Source: Salipiger marinus (GTDB lineage Bacteria > Pseudomonadota > Alphaproteobacteria > Rhodobacterales > Rhodobacteraceae). Taken from it: a stretch of 64,000 nucleotides of DNA. The notes beneath the pieces are model-generated. The model was not told the DNA's origin. It was given only the letters and a program-made list of their open reading frames with translations, and did not search any database. Numbering within the stretch: the stretch's first letter is position 1; the number at the start of each line of letters is the position of its first letter. The stretch lies in contig NZ_FNEJ01000006.1 in the NCBI RefSeq assembly GCF_900100085.1, positions 124,001 to 188,000 on the forward strand. Reading direction: 5' to 3'. Position numbers and translations under genes: made by a program. This document shows, piece after piece, positions 1 to 8,952 of this stretch.

Positions 1-724
1 GGGCGCGCTGTGTCTGGAGCCGGTGACCGCAGGCGGCGGCGTGATCGTGCCGCCCCCCGGCTACTGGGAGCGCGTGCAGGAAATCTGCCGTAAGTATGAC
101 ATCCTGCTGCATATCGACGAGGTGGTCTGTGGCGTGGGCCGCACCGGCACTTGGTTCGGCTACCAACATTACGGGGTGGAGCCGGATTTTGTGACCATGG
201 CCAAGGGCGTGGCCTCGGGCTATGCCGCCATCGCCTGCTGCGTCACCTCGGAACGGGTGTTCGACCTGTTCAAGGACGATGCCAGCGATCCGATGAACTA
301 TTTCCGCGACATTTCCACCTTTGGCGGCTGCACCGCCGGTCCCGCCGCCGCGCTGGAAAACATGCGCATCATCGAAGACGAGGATCTGCTGGGCAACTGC
401 ACCCGCATGGGCGATTACATGCTGGGCCGTCTGGGCGAGCTGAAGGACAAGCACGCCGTGGTGGGCGACGTGCGCGGCAAGGGGCTGTTCCTTGGCGCCG
501 AACTGGTCGCCGACCGCGAGTCCCGCGCGCCGCTGCATGAAAAACAGGTGGCCGCCGTGGTGGCGGATGTGAACCGGCAGGGGGTCATCATCGGCATGAC
601 CAACCGCTCCATCCCCGGGCTGAACAACACGCTGTGCTTTGCCCCGCCGCTGATCGTGACCAAGGATGATGTCGACGAGATCATCACGGCGGTGGACAAT
701 GCCCTGAGCCGCGTCGCCGTCTGA
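1..724 (+). CDS. Class III (PLP-dependent) aminotransferase, 3' part only
   Basis: The open frame runs in from the left edge, so only the last 240 residues are visible. The visible part has the class III aminotransferase signature: a DEVVCGVGRTG segment with the Asp that contacts the PLP ring nitrogen, then TMAKGVASGY, whose Lys should form the Schiff base with PLP, then the small C-terminal domain. Family members move an amino group from an amine or omega-amino acid to pyruvate or a 2-oxo acid in the cytoplasm. The substrate cannot be told without the N-terminal half. The GNAT gene begins 1 base after the stop, so the two are probably co-transcribed. The family is certain; the specificity is open. 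Confidence 0.9.
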   Translation, partial: GALCLEPVTAGGGVIVPPPGYWERVQEICRKYDILLHIDEVVCGVGRTGTWFGYQHYGVEPDFVTMAKGVASGYAAIACCVTSERVFDLFKDDASDPMNYFRDISTFGGCTAGPAAALENMRIIEDEDLLGNCTRMGDYMLGRLGELKDKHAVVGDVRGKGLFLGAELVADRESRAPLHEKQVAAVVADVNRQGVIIGMTNRSIPGLNNTLCFAPPLIVTKDDVDEIITAVDNALSRVAV

Positions 725-725
725 G

Positions 726-1424
726 ATGACCGCGTCGCAGCAGAACCACCTCGGGCAGCCCGTGGGGCTGCCCGTCCCCGATCCCCGCCCGCGGCCCCGG
801 CCCGACCCCGTCACGCTGACCGGGCGCTGGGTCACGCTGGTGCCGCTGCAGGCAGATCATGCCGAGCCGCTGCTTGCCGCCTTTGACGCGGATGCGGACG
901 GGCGCGGCTGGACCTATCTGCCCTACGGGCCTTTCGCCAGCCGCGCCGAAGGCCGCGACTGGATCGCGCGCTGCGCCGAAAGCCGCGATCCGCTGTTCTT
1001 TACCCTCTGCGCTCCGGACGAGACACCGCAGGGCATGGCAAGTTATCTGCGCATCGACCCCGCCAATGGCAGCATCGAGGTCGGGCATATCCACTACGCC
1101 CCCGCGCTGCAGCGCCGCCCCGCCGCGACCGAGGCCATGGTCCTGCTGATGCGCCACGCCTTCGAGGATCTGGGCTACCGGCGCTATGAATGGAAATGCG
1201 ACGCGCTGAACGCGCCCTCGCGCCGGGCTGCGGAACGGCTGGGCTTCACCTATGAGGGCACCTTCCGGCAGGCCGCCATCGTGAAGGGCCGCAACCGCGA
1301 CACCGCATGGTATGCCATCACCGATCAGGACTGGCCCGCGCTGCGCAGCCGGCTGGACCGCTGGCTTGCGCCCGAAAATTTCGACGCACAGGGCCAGCAG
1401 ATCACCCGGCTGTCGCAGGGCTAG
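726..1424 (+). CDS. GNAT N-acetyltransferase, RimJ/RimL type
   Basis: A 232-residue protein. After a Pro/Arg-rich start of about 35 residues it has the RimJ/RimL-type acetyltransferase fold: a GRWVTLVPL first strand, a GWTYLPYGPF segment, and near residues 165-185 the Arg-rich helix and AAERLGFTYEGTF motif that ends the acetyl-CoA-binding region. Such proteins acetylate amino groups of proteins or small molecules using acetyl-CoA. The ATG lies 1 base after the aminotransferase stop, suggesting an operon. The acceptor is unknown. A later start near the GRWVTL strand is possible, because the first 35 residues are low in complexity. Confidence 0.85.
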   Translation: MTASQQNHLGQPVGLPVPDPRPRPRPDPVTLTGRWVTLVPLQADHAEPLLAAFDADADGRGWTYLPYGPFASRAEGRDWIARCAESRDPLFFTLCAPDETPQGMASYLRIDPANGSIEVGHIHYAPALQRRPAATEAMVLLMRHAFEDLGYRRYEWKCDALNAPSRRAAERLGFTYEGTFRQAAIVKGRNRDTAWYAITDQDWPALRSRLDRWLAPENFDAQGQQITRLSQG

Positions 1425-1457
1425 GCGCCGCTTCGCCCCGGCCACGGATTTCGCAAC

Positions 1458-1483
1458 AAAAAAAGGGTCGCCAGCGGCGACCC
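1458..1483 (-). terminator. Intrinsic terminator of the HU gene
   Basis: Perfect 8-bp arms GGGTCGCC/GGCGACCC with a 3-base loop. On the minus strand they are followed by seven T residues. It sits 26 bases beyond the HU stop. Confidence 0.85.
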
Positions 1484-1509
1484 TTCAACTGCAGCGGATG
1501 GTCCGCGGA

Positions 1510-1797
1510 TCAGCCGTTGACGCTGTCTTTCAGCGCCTTGGCGATCGTCATCTTGACCACCTTGTCGGCCTCTTTCTTGAACTGCTCGCCGGTGGCGGGG
1601 TTGCGCACCATGCGCTCGGGGCGCTCGCGGCAGTAGATCTTGCCCACGCCGGGCAGGGTCACGGAACCGCCATCGGCGACTTCCTTGGTGATGATGCCGG
1701 TCAGGGCGTCCAGCGCGGTGGATGCGGTTTTCTTGTCCGACCCCATCTCTTCCGCCAGAGCGGCAACGAGTTGGGTTTTGGTCATCGGCTTGGCCAT
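1510..1797 (-). CDS. HU-family DNA-binding protein
   Basis: A 95-residue basic protein of the bacterial HU/IHF fold, a dimer that bends and compacts DNA. It shows the N-terminal helices (TKTQLVAALAEEMG), the LPGVGKI strand turn, and the DNA-arm region ending in NPATGE, a classic HU mark. The start at 1797 is chosen because AAGGAGA lies 8 bases upstream of the MAKPMTK start; an in-frame upstream ATG has no such site and would add residues foreign to the family. It is transcribed alone and ends at a good terminator. HU and IHF subunits are hard to separate by eye, but the lack of IHF-specific features favours HU. Confidence 0.93.
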   Translation of the reverse strand: MAKPMTKTQLVAALAEEMGSDKKTASTALDALTGIITKEVADGGSVTLPGVGKIYCRERPERMVRNPATGEQFKKEADKVVKMTIAKALKDSVNG

Positions 1798-1883
1798 TTC
1801 ATGGTCTCCTTGAACTGCCCGATCTTCAGGGCCCAATTGCGGGTATCTAACAGATGGTCGCGCTCAAACACAACGATTGCAGG

Positions 1884-1903
1884 GCTTTTGCAAGGGCAAA
1901 AGC
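1884..1903 (-). terminator. Hairpin after amn, possible terminator
   Basis: Perfect 8-bp inverted repeat GCTTTTGC/GCAAAAGC with loop AAGG, 25 bases past the AMP nucleosidase stop. There is no T run, so intrinsic termination is only possible. It could also lie in the HU promoter region. Confidence 0.4.
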
Positions 1904-1928
1904 AAGCGCTTTGGCCGATATCCGCGCG

Positions 1929-3413
1929 TCAGAGGAAGGCCGTTTCATCAAAACTGCGCAGCTTGCGGCTGTGAATCCGCTCCAGCGGCATGGAGCGCAG
2001 ATGCTCCATGGCCCGGATGCCGACCATCAGATGCCGCGCCACCTGAGTCTTGTAAAAGTCCGAGGCCATGCCCGGCAGCTTCAGCTCGCCATGCAGCGGC
2101 TTGTCGCTGACGCAGAGCAGCGTGCCGTAAGGCACCCGGAAGCGGAAGCCGTTGGCGGCGATGGTGGCGCTTTCCATATCCAGCGCCACGGCGCGGCACT
2201 GGCTCAGCCGCTGCACCGGGCCGCGCTGGTCGCGCAGCTCCCAGTTGCGGTTGTCGACGCTGGCCACGGTGCCGGTGCGCATCACCCGCTTCAGGTCATA
2301 GCCCGACAGCTGGGTTTCCTCTTCCACCGCATCTTCCAGCGCCACCTGAATCTCGGCCAGCGCCGGGATCGGCACCCAGACCGGCAGATCGTCATCCAGC
2401 ACCTTGTCCTCGCGCAGATAGGCATGGGCCAGCACGAAATCCCCCAGCGACTGCGAATTGCGCAGCCCGGCGCAATGGCCGACCATGATCCACGCATGCG
2501 GGCGCAGCACCGCGATATGGTCGGTGGCGGTCTTGGCGTTGGAGGGCCCCACCCCGATATTCACCAGCGTGATCCCCGACCCGTCGGCGCGCTTGAGGTG
2601 ATAGGTCGGCATCTGCGGCATCTTGGGGCTTTGCGGGATCACCTCGTCGGATCTGGTGATCTGCACATTGCCGGTGGAGACAAAGGCGGTATAGCCGCTG
2701 TCCGGATCGGCCAGCTTCAGCCGGGCATAGGCCTCGAATTCGCTGACATAGAACTGGTAGTTGGTGAACAGCACGTGGTTCTGGAAATGCTCGGGGTCGG
2801 TGGCGGTGTAATGCGCAAGCCGGGCCAGTGAATAATCCACCCGCTGCGCGGTGAAGGGCGCCAGCGGCTCCGCCCCGTCCGGCGCGGGACGGGCCACGCC
2901 ATTGACGATGTCATCATTGGTGGTCGACAGATCGGGCACATCGAACACGTCGCGCAGGATGAAGGCGCCCGCGCCTTCCTGCGGCACGGTCAGTTCGGGG
3001 TAATTGGCCACGGCAAAATGCACCGGCATCGGGGTGGTGGACAGGCCCACCTGCACCGGCACGCCATGATTGGCGATCAGAAGCCCGATCTGCTGCGTCA
3101 GGTAATGCCGGAACAGATCCGGCCGCGTGACCGAGGTGGCATGGGTGCCGGGCTGCGACACATGGCCAAAGCTCAGGCGGCTGTCGACCTTGGCAAAGCT
3201 GGTCGTGGTGATGCGCAGTTCGGGATAAAACGCGCGGTAGCGCACGCCCGGATGCCCGGTGGCCATGGCCTGCAGGAAATTGTCCCGCAGGAATTCGGCG
3301 GCCTGCGCATAAAGCGCGCAAAGCCGGTCCACGGCGGCGGCGGCATTGTCGAACAGCTCCGGCCCCGGCGTGTCGGGCGTGACGATGTCCAGCTGTCCGG
3401 GTGTGTCCTGCAT
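1929..3413 (-). CDS. amn: AMP nucleosidase
   Basis: A 494-residue protein, the usual size for Amn. It cleaves the N-glycosidic bond of AMP to give adenine and ribose 5-phosphate in purine salvage. The N-terminal ~170 residues are the AMP-nucleosidase-specific domain (YRAFYPELRITT, SRLSFGHV). The C-terminal part is a nucleoside-phosphorylase fold with VNIGVGPSNAKTATDH, HCAGLRNSQSLGDF and, near the end, VALDMESATIAANGFR, where the Glu is the expected base-contacting residue. The start at 3413 is set by GGAGG upstream and by the beginning of the conserved domain. The frame stays open further upstream, but that extension is antisense to the topoisomerase gene and has no family character. Confidence 0.95.
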   Translation of the reverse strand: MQDTPGQLDIVTPDTPGPELFDNAAAAVDRLCALYAQAAEFLRDNFLQAMATGHPGVRYRAFYPELRITTTSFAKVDSRLSFGHVSQPGTHATSVTRPDLFRHYLTQQIGLLIANHGVPVQVGLSTTPMPVHFAVANYPELTVPQEGAGAFILRDVFDVPDLSTTNDDIVNGVARPAPDGAEPLAPFTAQRVDYSLARLAHYTATDPEHFQNHVLFTNYQFYVSEFEAYARLKLADPDSGYTAFVSTGNVQITRSDEVIPQSPKMPQMPTYHLKRADGSGITLVNIGVGPSNAKTATDHIAVLRPHAWIMVGHCAGLRNSQSLGDFVLAHAYLREDKVLDDDLPVWVPIPALAEIQVALEDAVEEETQLSGYDLKRVMRTGTVASVDNRNWELRDQRGPVQRLSQCRAVALDMESATIAANGFRFRVPYGTLLCVSDKPLHGELKLPGMASDFYKTQVARHLMVGIRAMEHLRSMPLERIHSRKLRSFDETAFL

Positions 3414-3527
3414 GATCGGCCTCCGTTTTGCGGCGTTATTGCAGGGCAACGTGACAGGAAGGTGTGAGGCATTCAAGCGCAAGCACCCGCCACGGAACCG
3501 GTGCTGCGGGCCGCGCGTTCCGCGCCC

Positions 3528-4514
3528 ATGTCCCGTGCCCCCAACCTTGTCTATTTCCCCGACACCCGCCCCGGCATCCGGCGCCGCCGCTGCGGGCGCG
3601 GCTTCAGCTACACCGCGCCCGATGGCACCCGGATCGACGACCGCGCCGAACGCGCCCGCATCGCGGCGCTGGCGGTGCCCCCCGCCTATGAGGATGTCTG
3701 GATCTGTCCGCGCGCCAATGGCCATCTGCAGGCCACGGGACGCGACGCGCGGGCGCGCAAGCAGTATCGCTATCACCCGGACTGGACCGCCTTCCGCGCC
3801 GAGCGCAAGTTCGCGCATCTGGCCGAATTTGGGGCCGCCCTGCCCGCCCTGCGCCGCCGCATCCTTGCCGACCTGCGCAGCCATGATCCGGGCGAGCGCA
3901 GCTTCGCGCTGGCGGCGGTGCTGGCGCTGCTGGACCGGGCGGGGCTGCGGGTCGGCAATGCGGGCTATGCCAAGGAAAACCGCACCTTTGGCGCCACCAC
4001 CCTGCGCGGCGCCCATATGCAGCTTGACGGCGGCGCGCTGCATCTGCGCTTTCCCGGCAAGGGCGGCAAGCCGGTGGATCAGGTGCTGCGCGACCACACG
4101 CTGAACCGCGCGCTGACGCGGCTCGACGATCTGCCCGGGCAGGACCTTCTGGGCTGGCTGGACGAGACGGGCGCGCCGCATGGCATCCGGTCGGAGGAGG
4201 TGAATGCCTTTCTGGCGGACCGCACCGGCAATGACCGCCTGACTGCCAAGACCTTCCGCACATGGACCGGCACCGTCGCGGCGCTGGACGCAGCGCTGCG
4301 CCCCGGGCCTGCCAGCATCAAGGCCATGGCCGAGGCGGCGGCGGAGCGGCTGCACAACACCCCCGCGATCGCCCGCAAGTCCTATATCCATCCCGAGGTG
4401 ATCGCGCTCGCCGATCTGGACGAGGCCGCGCGGCAGGAGCGCACCGCCGATGCCCGGGACATTCCCGGCCTGCGCCGCACCGAGGTGCGGCTGCTGCATC
4501 TGCTCGGCGGCTGA
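3528..4514 (+). CDS. DNA topoisomerase IB (poxvirus-like)
   Basis: About 328 residues, the size of the small bacterial/poxviral type IB enzymes, which relax supercoils through a 3'-phosphotyrosyl link. The catalytic set is visible: Arg in AGLRVGNAGYAKENRTFG, Lys in FPGKGGKPV, Arg in TAKTFRTWTGT, and the nucleophile Tyr in ARKSYIHPEV near the end. The N-terminal DNA-clamp domain holds WICPRANGHLQATGRDARGR-like residues. The start is uncertain: ATG 3528 gives a normal N-terminus, while a GTG at 3501 is in frame and neither has a clear ribosome site. It ends exactly against the convergent transglycosylase stop. This enzyme is accessory in bacteria and patchy in distribution. Confidence 0.92.
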   Translation: MSRAPNLVYFPDTRPGIRRRRCGRGFSYTAPDGTRIDDRAERARIAALAVPPAYEDVWICPRANGHLQATGRDARARKQYRYHPDWTAFRAERKFAHLAEFGAALPALRRRILADLRSHDPGERSFALAAVLALLDRAGLRVGNAGYAKENRTFGATTLRGAHMQLDGGALHLRFPGKGGKPVDQVLRDHTLNRALTRLDDLPGQDLLGWLDETGAPHGIRSEEVNAFLADRTGNDRLTAKTFRTWTGTVAALDAALRPGPASIKAMAEAAAERLHNTPAIARKSYIHPEVIALADLDEAARQERTADARDIPGLRRTEVRLLHLLGG

Positions 4515-5000
4515 TCAGCCCGCCGAGCGCAGCCCGGTCTGCACCAGCATGCCGCGGCGCTTGGCCTCGTAATAATAGCCGCGCGCATACCAGCCGATGG
4601 CGGTGTCATGGCTGCCATCCGCCAGAAGCCACGCGCCGCGCAGGTATTTCACGCCATATTGCAGATTGGTGTCCGCCTTCAGCAGATCCGTCGCCTCGCC
4701 GCGAAAACCCATGGTCTGCGCCGTCTGCGGCAGGATCTGCAGAAGCCCCATATAGGGCCCGTTGCGCGCCGCCGGATTGTGGCTGCTTTCGCGGATCGCG
4801 AGCCGATGCACCAGCGACCGGGGCACTTCGTAGTGATCCGACCATTTGTTGATGAGAAAGCGCAGCTGCGGCGTCTCGTTGGGATGCAGCGGCGGATCGT
4901 AGGTTTCAGGCTCTTCCTGTGACATGCGCGGACCGGAGGCACAGGCGGCCAGAGGCAGGAGCAGCAGCGACAGGCAGGCACGGCGGGAATACGCGGTCAT
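4515..5000 (-). CDS. Lytic transglycosylase (SLT) lipoprotein
   Basis: A 161-residue lipoprotein. MTAYSRRACLSLLLLPLAAC is a signal peptide ending in the lipobox LAAC. The rest is a short SLT domain: LAIRESSHNP holds the catalytic Glu, followed by GPYMGLLQILPQTAQTMGF and LQYGVKYLRGAW, the family GLMQI and N/YI.G motifs. The expected job is cleavage of peptidoglycan strands in the periplasm. The start at 5000 is chosen because of the signal peptide and an AAGGGG site upstream. It is convergent with the topoisomerase gene, with no bases between the stops. Confidence 0.9.
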   Translation of the reverse strand: MTAYSRRACLSLLLLPLAACASGPRMSQEEPETYDPPLHPNETPQLRFLINKWSDHYEVPRSLVHRLAIRESSHNPAARNGPYMGLLQILPQTAQTMGFRGEATDLLKADTNLQYGVKYLRGAWLLADGSHDTAIGWYARGYYYEAKRRGMLVQTGLRSAG

Positions 5001-5138
5001 CCAGACACCCCTTCTGAGGACAGAAATCCGGTAGCGAAACCGGGCGGGCCTGCCTATCCCCTTTGGTCGCGATCGGCGAAACCCTGCCAAGCGCGCAGCC
5101 CCCTTGCCAAGACAGGCGGCAAAATCCACTCTGCCGCC

Positions 5139-5993
5139 ATGACACAGACGCTCCTGACCCTCGGCCATGGCTATTGCGCCAAGGCCCTTGCCGCCCGGCT
5201 ACTGCCGCAGGGCTGGCAGGTGCTGGCCACCCATCGCGACCCCGACCGCGCCGCCGATCTGGCGGCGACGGGTGTCGCCCCCGTGCTCTGGACGCGCGAG
5301 GCGGTCGCTGCGGCGCTGGCGCAGGCCAGCCATGTGCTGGTGAGCGCCGGCCCCGATGGCGAGGGCGATCCCGCGCTGCGGCTTGCGGGCGACCTGCTGG
5401 CGGCGCGGGGCGCGGATCTGGACTGGCTGGGCTATCTGTCCACCACCGGTGTCTATGGCGACCAGAAGGGTGGCTGGGTGGACGAGGACACGCCCCCCGC
5501 GCCGTCAACCGCGCGCGGCAAGGCGCGGCTCGCGGCGGAACAGGCGTGGTCGGCGCTGCCCGGCCTGCCGCTGCACATCTTCCGGCTGGCGGGGATCTAC
5601 GGCCCCGGGCGCGGTCCGTTCGAAAAGGTCCGGCAGGGCAGCGCGCGGCGCATCGTGAAATCGGGGCAGGTGTTCAGCCGCATTCATGTCGAAGACATCG
5701 CGCAGGCGCTGGAGGCGTCGATCCGCCAGCCCCGGCCCGGCGCGGTCTACAACCTCTGTGACGACGACCCCGCCCCGCCGCAGGAGGTCATCGCCCATGC
5801 CGCCCGCCTGCTGGACCTGCCGCCGCCGCCGGAAGTGCCCTTCGCCGAGGCGGATCTGACCCCCATGGCGCGCAGCTTCTATGCCGAAAACAAGCGGGTG
5901 CGGAACGATCTTGTGAAGCGCGAGCTTGGGCTGCGCCTGATCCATCCCGATTACCGCTCCGGCCTCGCCGCCCTGCTGGCGGAGACGGGGTAA
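5139..5993 (+). CDS. NAD(P)-dependent SDR/epimerase-like protein (YeeZ type)
   Basis: A 284-residue extended-SDR Rossmann protein. The N-terminus TLGHGYCAKALA is a GxGxxA nucleotide-binding turn, LSTTGVYGD is the segment at the usual active-site Ser/Thr, and FRLAGIYGPGR and IHVEDIAQAL are typical of the NAD-dependent epimerase family. The classical YxxxK pair is not clear, as in YeeZ-like members, so the catalysed reaction is unknown. It is a single-gene unit followed by strong hairpins. Confidence 0.8.
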   Translation: MTQTLLTLGHGYCAKALAARLLPQGWQVLATHRDPDRAADLAATGVAPVLWTREAVAAALAQASHVLVSAGPDGEGDPALRLAGDLLAARGADLDWLGYLSTTGVYGDQKGGWVDEDTPPAPSTARGKARLAAEQAWSALPGLPLHIFRLAGIYGPGRGPFEKVRQGSARRIVKSGQVFSRIHVEDIAQALEASIRQPRPGAVYNLCDDDPAPPQEVIAHAARLLDLPPPPEVPFAEADLTPMARSFYAENKRVRNDLVKRELGLRLIHPDYRSGLAALLAETG

Positions 5994-6010
5994 GGGGGGC
6001 GCTGCCCCCC
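5994..6010 (+). terminator. GC hairpin directly after the SDR stop
   Basis: GGGGGGC/GCCCCCC with loop GCT starts on the base after TAA, and is followed by a second small hairpin (CTGGCC-TGC-GGCCAG). The same G-run/GCT/C-run unit recurs near 39.26 kb next to the same kind of tail, so this is part of a dispersed repeat rather than a simple terminator. Confidence 0.5.
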
Positions 6011-6037
6011 TCCTGGCCTGCGGCCAGTTCACCCCCC

Positions 6038-6095
6038 GGAGTTTAGGGGCAAGATGAAGGCGGAAGAGCGGGCTTTCATCTTGCCCCTAAACTCC
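6038..6095. repeat. Head-to-head intergenic repeat forming a 24-bp stem
   Basis: Two copies of GAGTTTAGGGGCAAGATGAA (6039-6058 and, inverted, 6075-6094) form a near-perfect 24-bp stem with one G-T pair and a 10-base loop. It lies between the convergent SDR and dxs genes and can serve as a two-way terminator. The same 20-base word is present at 21.93 kb, and a related tail occurs at 39.28 kb. Confidence 0.85.
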
Positions 6096-6120
6096 CGCCG
6101 GAGGCAGGCCGTGACGGATC

Positions 6121-8046
6121 TCAGGCGCGCTTGCTGAGGAGGTCGATACCCAGCGTCACCAGAACCTTTTCCTCGATCCGCGCGACGTCGAGCCCGGCGC
6201 TGGCATACATGTCGGCAGGGCTCGCGTGGTCGATGAAGGTGTCGGGCAGCACCATGGAGCGGAATTTCAGCCCGTGGTCGAAGACGCCTTCCTCGGCCAG
6301 AAGCTGCGCCACATGGCTGCCGAAACCGCCGATGGCGCCTTCCTCGATGGTCAGCAGCGCCTCGTGATCGCGGGCGAGGCGCAGGATCAGATCGCGGTCG
6401 AGCGGCTTGGCGAAGCGGGCATCGGCGACCGTTGGCGACAGGCCGCGCGCCTCCAGCTTTTCGCAGGCGGCCATGACCTCGGACAGCCGCGTGCCGAAGC
6501 TGAGAATCGCCACGCGCGAGCCTTCGCGGATCATGCGGCCACGCCCGATCGGCAGCGGGATGCCGCGTTCCGGCATCTCGACCCCCACGCCCTCGCCGCG
6601 CGGGTAGCGAAAGGCGATGGGGCCCTCGTCATGGGCGGCGGCGGTGGCGACCATATGCACCAGTTCCGCCTCGTCGGCGGCAGCCATCACCACCATGCCC
6701 GGCAGGTTGGCGAGAAAGGCCACGTCGAAGGCCCCGGCATGGGTGGCGCCATCGGCCCCCACCAGCCCGGCGCGGTCGATGGCGAAGCGCACCGGCAGGC
6801 GCTGGATCGCTACATCATGCACGATCTGGTCATAGCCGCGCTGCAGGAAGGTGGAATACATCGCGCAGAACGGTTTCATGCCCCCCGCCGCCAGCCCGGC
6901 GGAAAAGGTCACGCCATGCTGTTCGGCGATGCCCACGTCGAAGACGCGGGACGGAAAGCGTTCGGCCATCAGGTCAAGCCCGGTGCCATCGGGCATGGCG
7001 GCGGTCACCGCGCAGATGCGCGGATCCTCGGCGGCAAGCTGGGTCAGGGTCCGGGCAAAGACCTTGGTATAGGCGGGGGCGTTGGAGGGTGCCTTTTTCT
7101 GCTCGCCCGTCGCCACGTCGAACTTGCCCCGGGCATGGCCCCGGTCGGCGGCATGTTCGGCGGGGGCATAGCCCTTGCCCTTGCGGGTCAGCACATGGAT
7201 CAGGATCGGCCCCGTCGCCCGCGCCTTGACCATGCGCAGGACCGGCAGCAGCTGGTGCAGGTCATGACCATCAAGCGGGCCGAGATAGCTGAAGCCCAGT
7301 TCCTCGAAGAGCGTGCCGCCCACGGTCAGGCCCTTGAGAATGTCGCGGGCGCGCTTGGCGCCTTCGCGGAAGGGCGGCGGCAGCAGGTTCACCGCGCCCT
7401 TGGCGGCGGCTTTCAGGTCGTGAAAGGGCTGTTCGGCGTAAAGCCGGCTGAGATAGGCGGACATGGCCCCGGTGGGCGGCGCAATCGACATCTCGTTGTC
7501 GTTCAGCACCACGATCAGCCGCTTGCCCAGATGGCCCGCATTGTTCATCGCCTCATAGGCCATGCCCGCCGACATCGACCCGTCGCCGATCACCGCGATG
7601 GCATCGCCCAGCCCGGTGTCGCAGACCCCGCCCAGTTCCCGCGCCATGGCAAAGCCAAGTGCTGCGCTGATCGAGGTGGAGCTATGCCCCGCGCCAAAGC
7701 AGTCATAGGGCGATTCCGACCGTTTGGCGAAGCCCGACAGCCCGTCCTTCATGCGCAGGGTGCGGATGCGGTCGCGGCGGCCGGTCAGGATCTTGTGCGG
7801 ATAACACTGGTGCGACACGTCCCAGACCAGCTTGTCGCGCGGCGTGTCGAAGACCGCGTGCAGCGCCACGGTCAGTTCCACCACGCCCAGACCCGCGCCC
7901 AGATGGCCGCCGGTTTCCGACACGGCGGAAATCGTCTCGGCCCGCAGTTCATGGGACAGCCGGACCAGTTCGTCATCCGAAAGCCGCTTGAGATCGGCGG
8001 GCGCGGTGACGCGGTCCAGAAGGGGCGTTTGGGGGCGGGAGGACAT
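6121..8046 (-). CDS. dxs: 1-deoxy-D-xylulose-5-phosphate synthase
   Basis: A 641-residue full-length DXS. It condenses pyruvate and glyceraldehyde 3-phosphate using thiamine diphosphate, the first step of the MEP isoprenoid pathway. Visible motifs are [16 protein letters not shown] with the catalytic His region, [16 protein letters not shown], the ThDP/Mg motif [18 protein letters not shown], the pyrimidine-domain [17 protein letters not shown], and RYPRGEG. AGGAG lies before the ATG. It is the last gene of the operon HDAC-xseB-ispA-dxs, 15 bases after ispA. Pairing xseB, ispA and dxs is common in proteobacteria and feeds carotenoids, quinones and, in phototrophs, bacteriochlorophyll tails. 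Confidence 0.97.
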   Translation of the reverse strand: MSSRPQTPLLDRVTAPADLKRLSDDELVRLSHELRAETISAVSETGGHLGAGLGVVELTVALHAVFDTPRDKLVWDVSHQCYPHKILTGRRDRIRTLRMKDGLSGFAKRSESPYDCFGAGHSSTSISAALGFAMARELGGVCDTGLGDAIAVIGDGSMSAGMAYEAMNNAGHLGKRLIVVLNDNEMSIAPPTGAMSAYLSRLYAEQPFHDLKAAAKGAVNLLPPPFREGAKRARDILKGLTVGGTLFEELGFSYLGPLDGHDLHQLLPVLRMVKARATGPILIHVLTRKGKGYAPAEHAADRGHARGKFDVATGEQKKAPSNAPAYTKVFARTLTQLAAEDPRICAVTAAMPDGTGLDLMAERFPSRVFDVGIAEQHGVTFSAGLAAGGMKPFCAMYSTFLQRGYDQIVHDVAIQRLPVRFAIDRAGLVGADGATHAGAFDVAFLANLPGMVVMAAADEAELVHMVATAAAHDEGPIAFRYPRGEGVGVEMPERGIPLPIGRGRMIREGSRVAILSFGTRLSEVMAACEKLEARGLSPTVADARFAKPLDRDLILRLARDHEALLTIEEGAIGGFGSHVAQLLAEEGVFDHGLKFRSMVLPDTFIDHASPADMYASAGLDVARIEEKVLVTLGIDLLSKRA

Positions 8047-8061
8047 GAGAGGCTCCTGACG

Positions 8062-8952
8062 TCAGGTCTTGCGCGAGATAACGAACCGCGCCGCATCCCG
8101 CAAGTTCCGGGCGGCATCGCCATAGGGGGCAAGCGCCGTGCAGGCCTCCTCCACCAGCGCGCGGGCGCGGGCGCGGGCCGGCTCCAACCCCAGCAGCGAC
8201 ACGAAGGTGGCCTTGCCGCGTCCGGCATCCTTGCCGGTGGCCTTGCCCAGCGTCGCGGCGTCGCCTTCGACATCAAGGATGTCATCGGCGATCTGGAAGG
8301 CAAGGCCCAGACAGTCGCCATAGCGGCAGAGCGGCGCGGGATCCGCCCCCGCCATCCGCGCGCCAGCGGCGGCGGACCATGTGATCAGCGCGCCGGTCTT
8401 CAGCGCCTGCAGCGCCTCGATCTGCGGCAGGGTCAGCGGGTCGGCGGCGGTTTCGGCGGCGATGTCCAGCAGCTGCCCGCCCACCATGCCGCGCACCCCC
8501 GAGGCTGCCGCCAGCGTGGCGATCAGGTGCAGCCGGGCTTCCGGCGGGCAGGTCGCGCGGGTCAGCAGCTCGAAGGCGAGGCCCTGCAGCGCGTCCCCGG
8601 CCAGCACCGCCGTCGCCTCCGACCAGCGGCGGTGCACGGTAGGCTTGCCGCGGCGCAGGTCGTCATCATCCATGCAGGGCAGATCGTCATGCACCAGCGA
8701 ATAGCCGTGCAGCGCCTCGATGGCGGCGGCGGCGGGGGCGGCGGCCTCGGGGCTCAGCCCGTGCAGCCGCGCGCCTTCCAGCACCAGAAAGGCGCGCAGG
8801 CCCTTGCCGCCCTCGACGGCATAGACCATCGCCTCGGCCACGTCGCCGCCCTGCCCGGCCAGTGCCGCGCGGATCTGGTCAAAGGCCAGATCCCGCGCCC
8901 GGCCCATCGCCTGCGCCAGATCCGGGGCCAGATCGCGCACCGGTGCCGACAT
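8062..8952 (-). CDS. ispA: Polyprenyl synthetase (farnesyl diphosphate synthase type)
   Basis: A 296-residue trans-prenyltransferase. It has both Asp-rich Mg-binding motifs, DDLPCMDDDDLRRG (first) and DDILDVEGD (second), plus GGKGLRAFLVLEGARL and the lysine in TGKDAGRGKATF. Length and context with dxs and xseB fit farnesyl diphosphate synthase, which joins IPP and DMAPP to GPP and FPP. Product length cannot be fixed by eye; geranylgeranyl diphosphate is the alternative. Its ATG overlaps the xseB stop by one base (TGATG), implying translational coupling. Confidence 0.93.
   Translation of the reverse strand: MSAPVRDLAPDLAQAMGRARDLAFDQIRAALAGQGGDVAEAMVYAVEGGKGLRAFLVLEGARLHGLSPEAAAPAAAAIEALHGYSLVHDDLPCMDDDDLRRGKPTVHRRWSEATAVLAGDALQGLAFELLTRATCPPEARLHLIATLAAASGVRGMVGGQLLDIAAETAADPLTLPQIEALQALKTGALITWSAAAGARMAGADPAPLCRYGDCLGLAFQIADDILDVEGDAATLGKATGKDAGRGKATFVSLLGLEPARARARALVEEACTALAPYGDAARNLRDAARFVISRKT

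Noticed and set aside
3414-4499. A long N-terminal extension of AMP nucleosidase
   Set aside because: It lies entirely opposite the topoisomerase gene, and the normal start has GGAGG.
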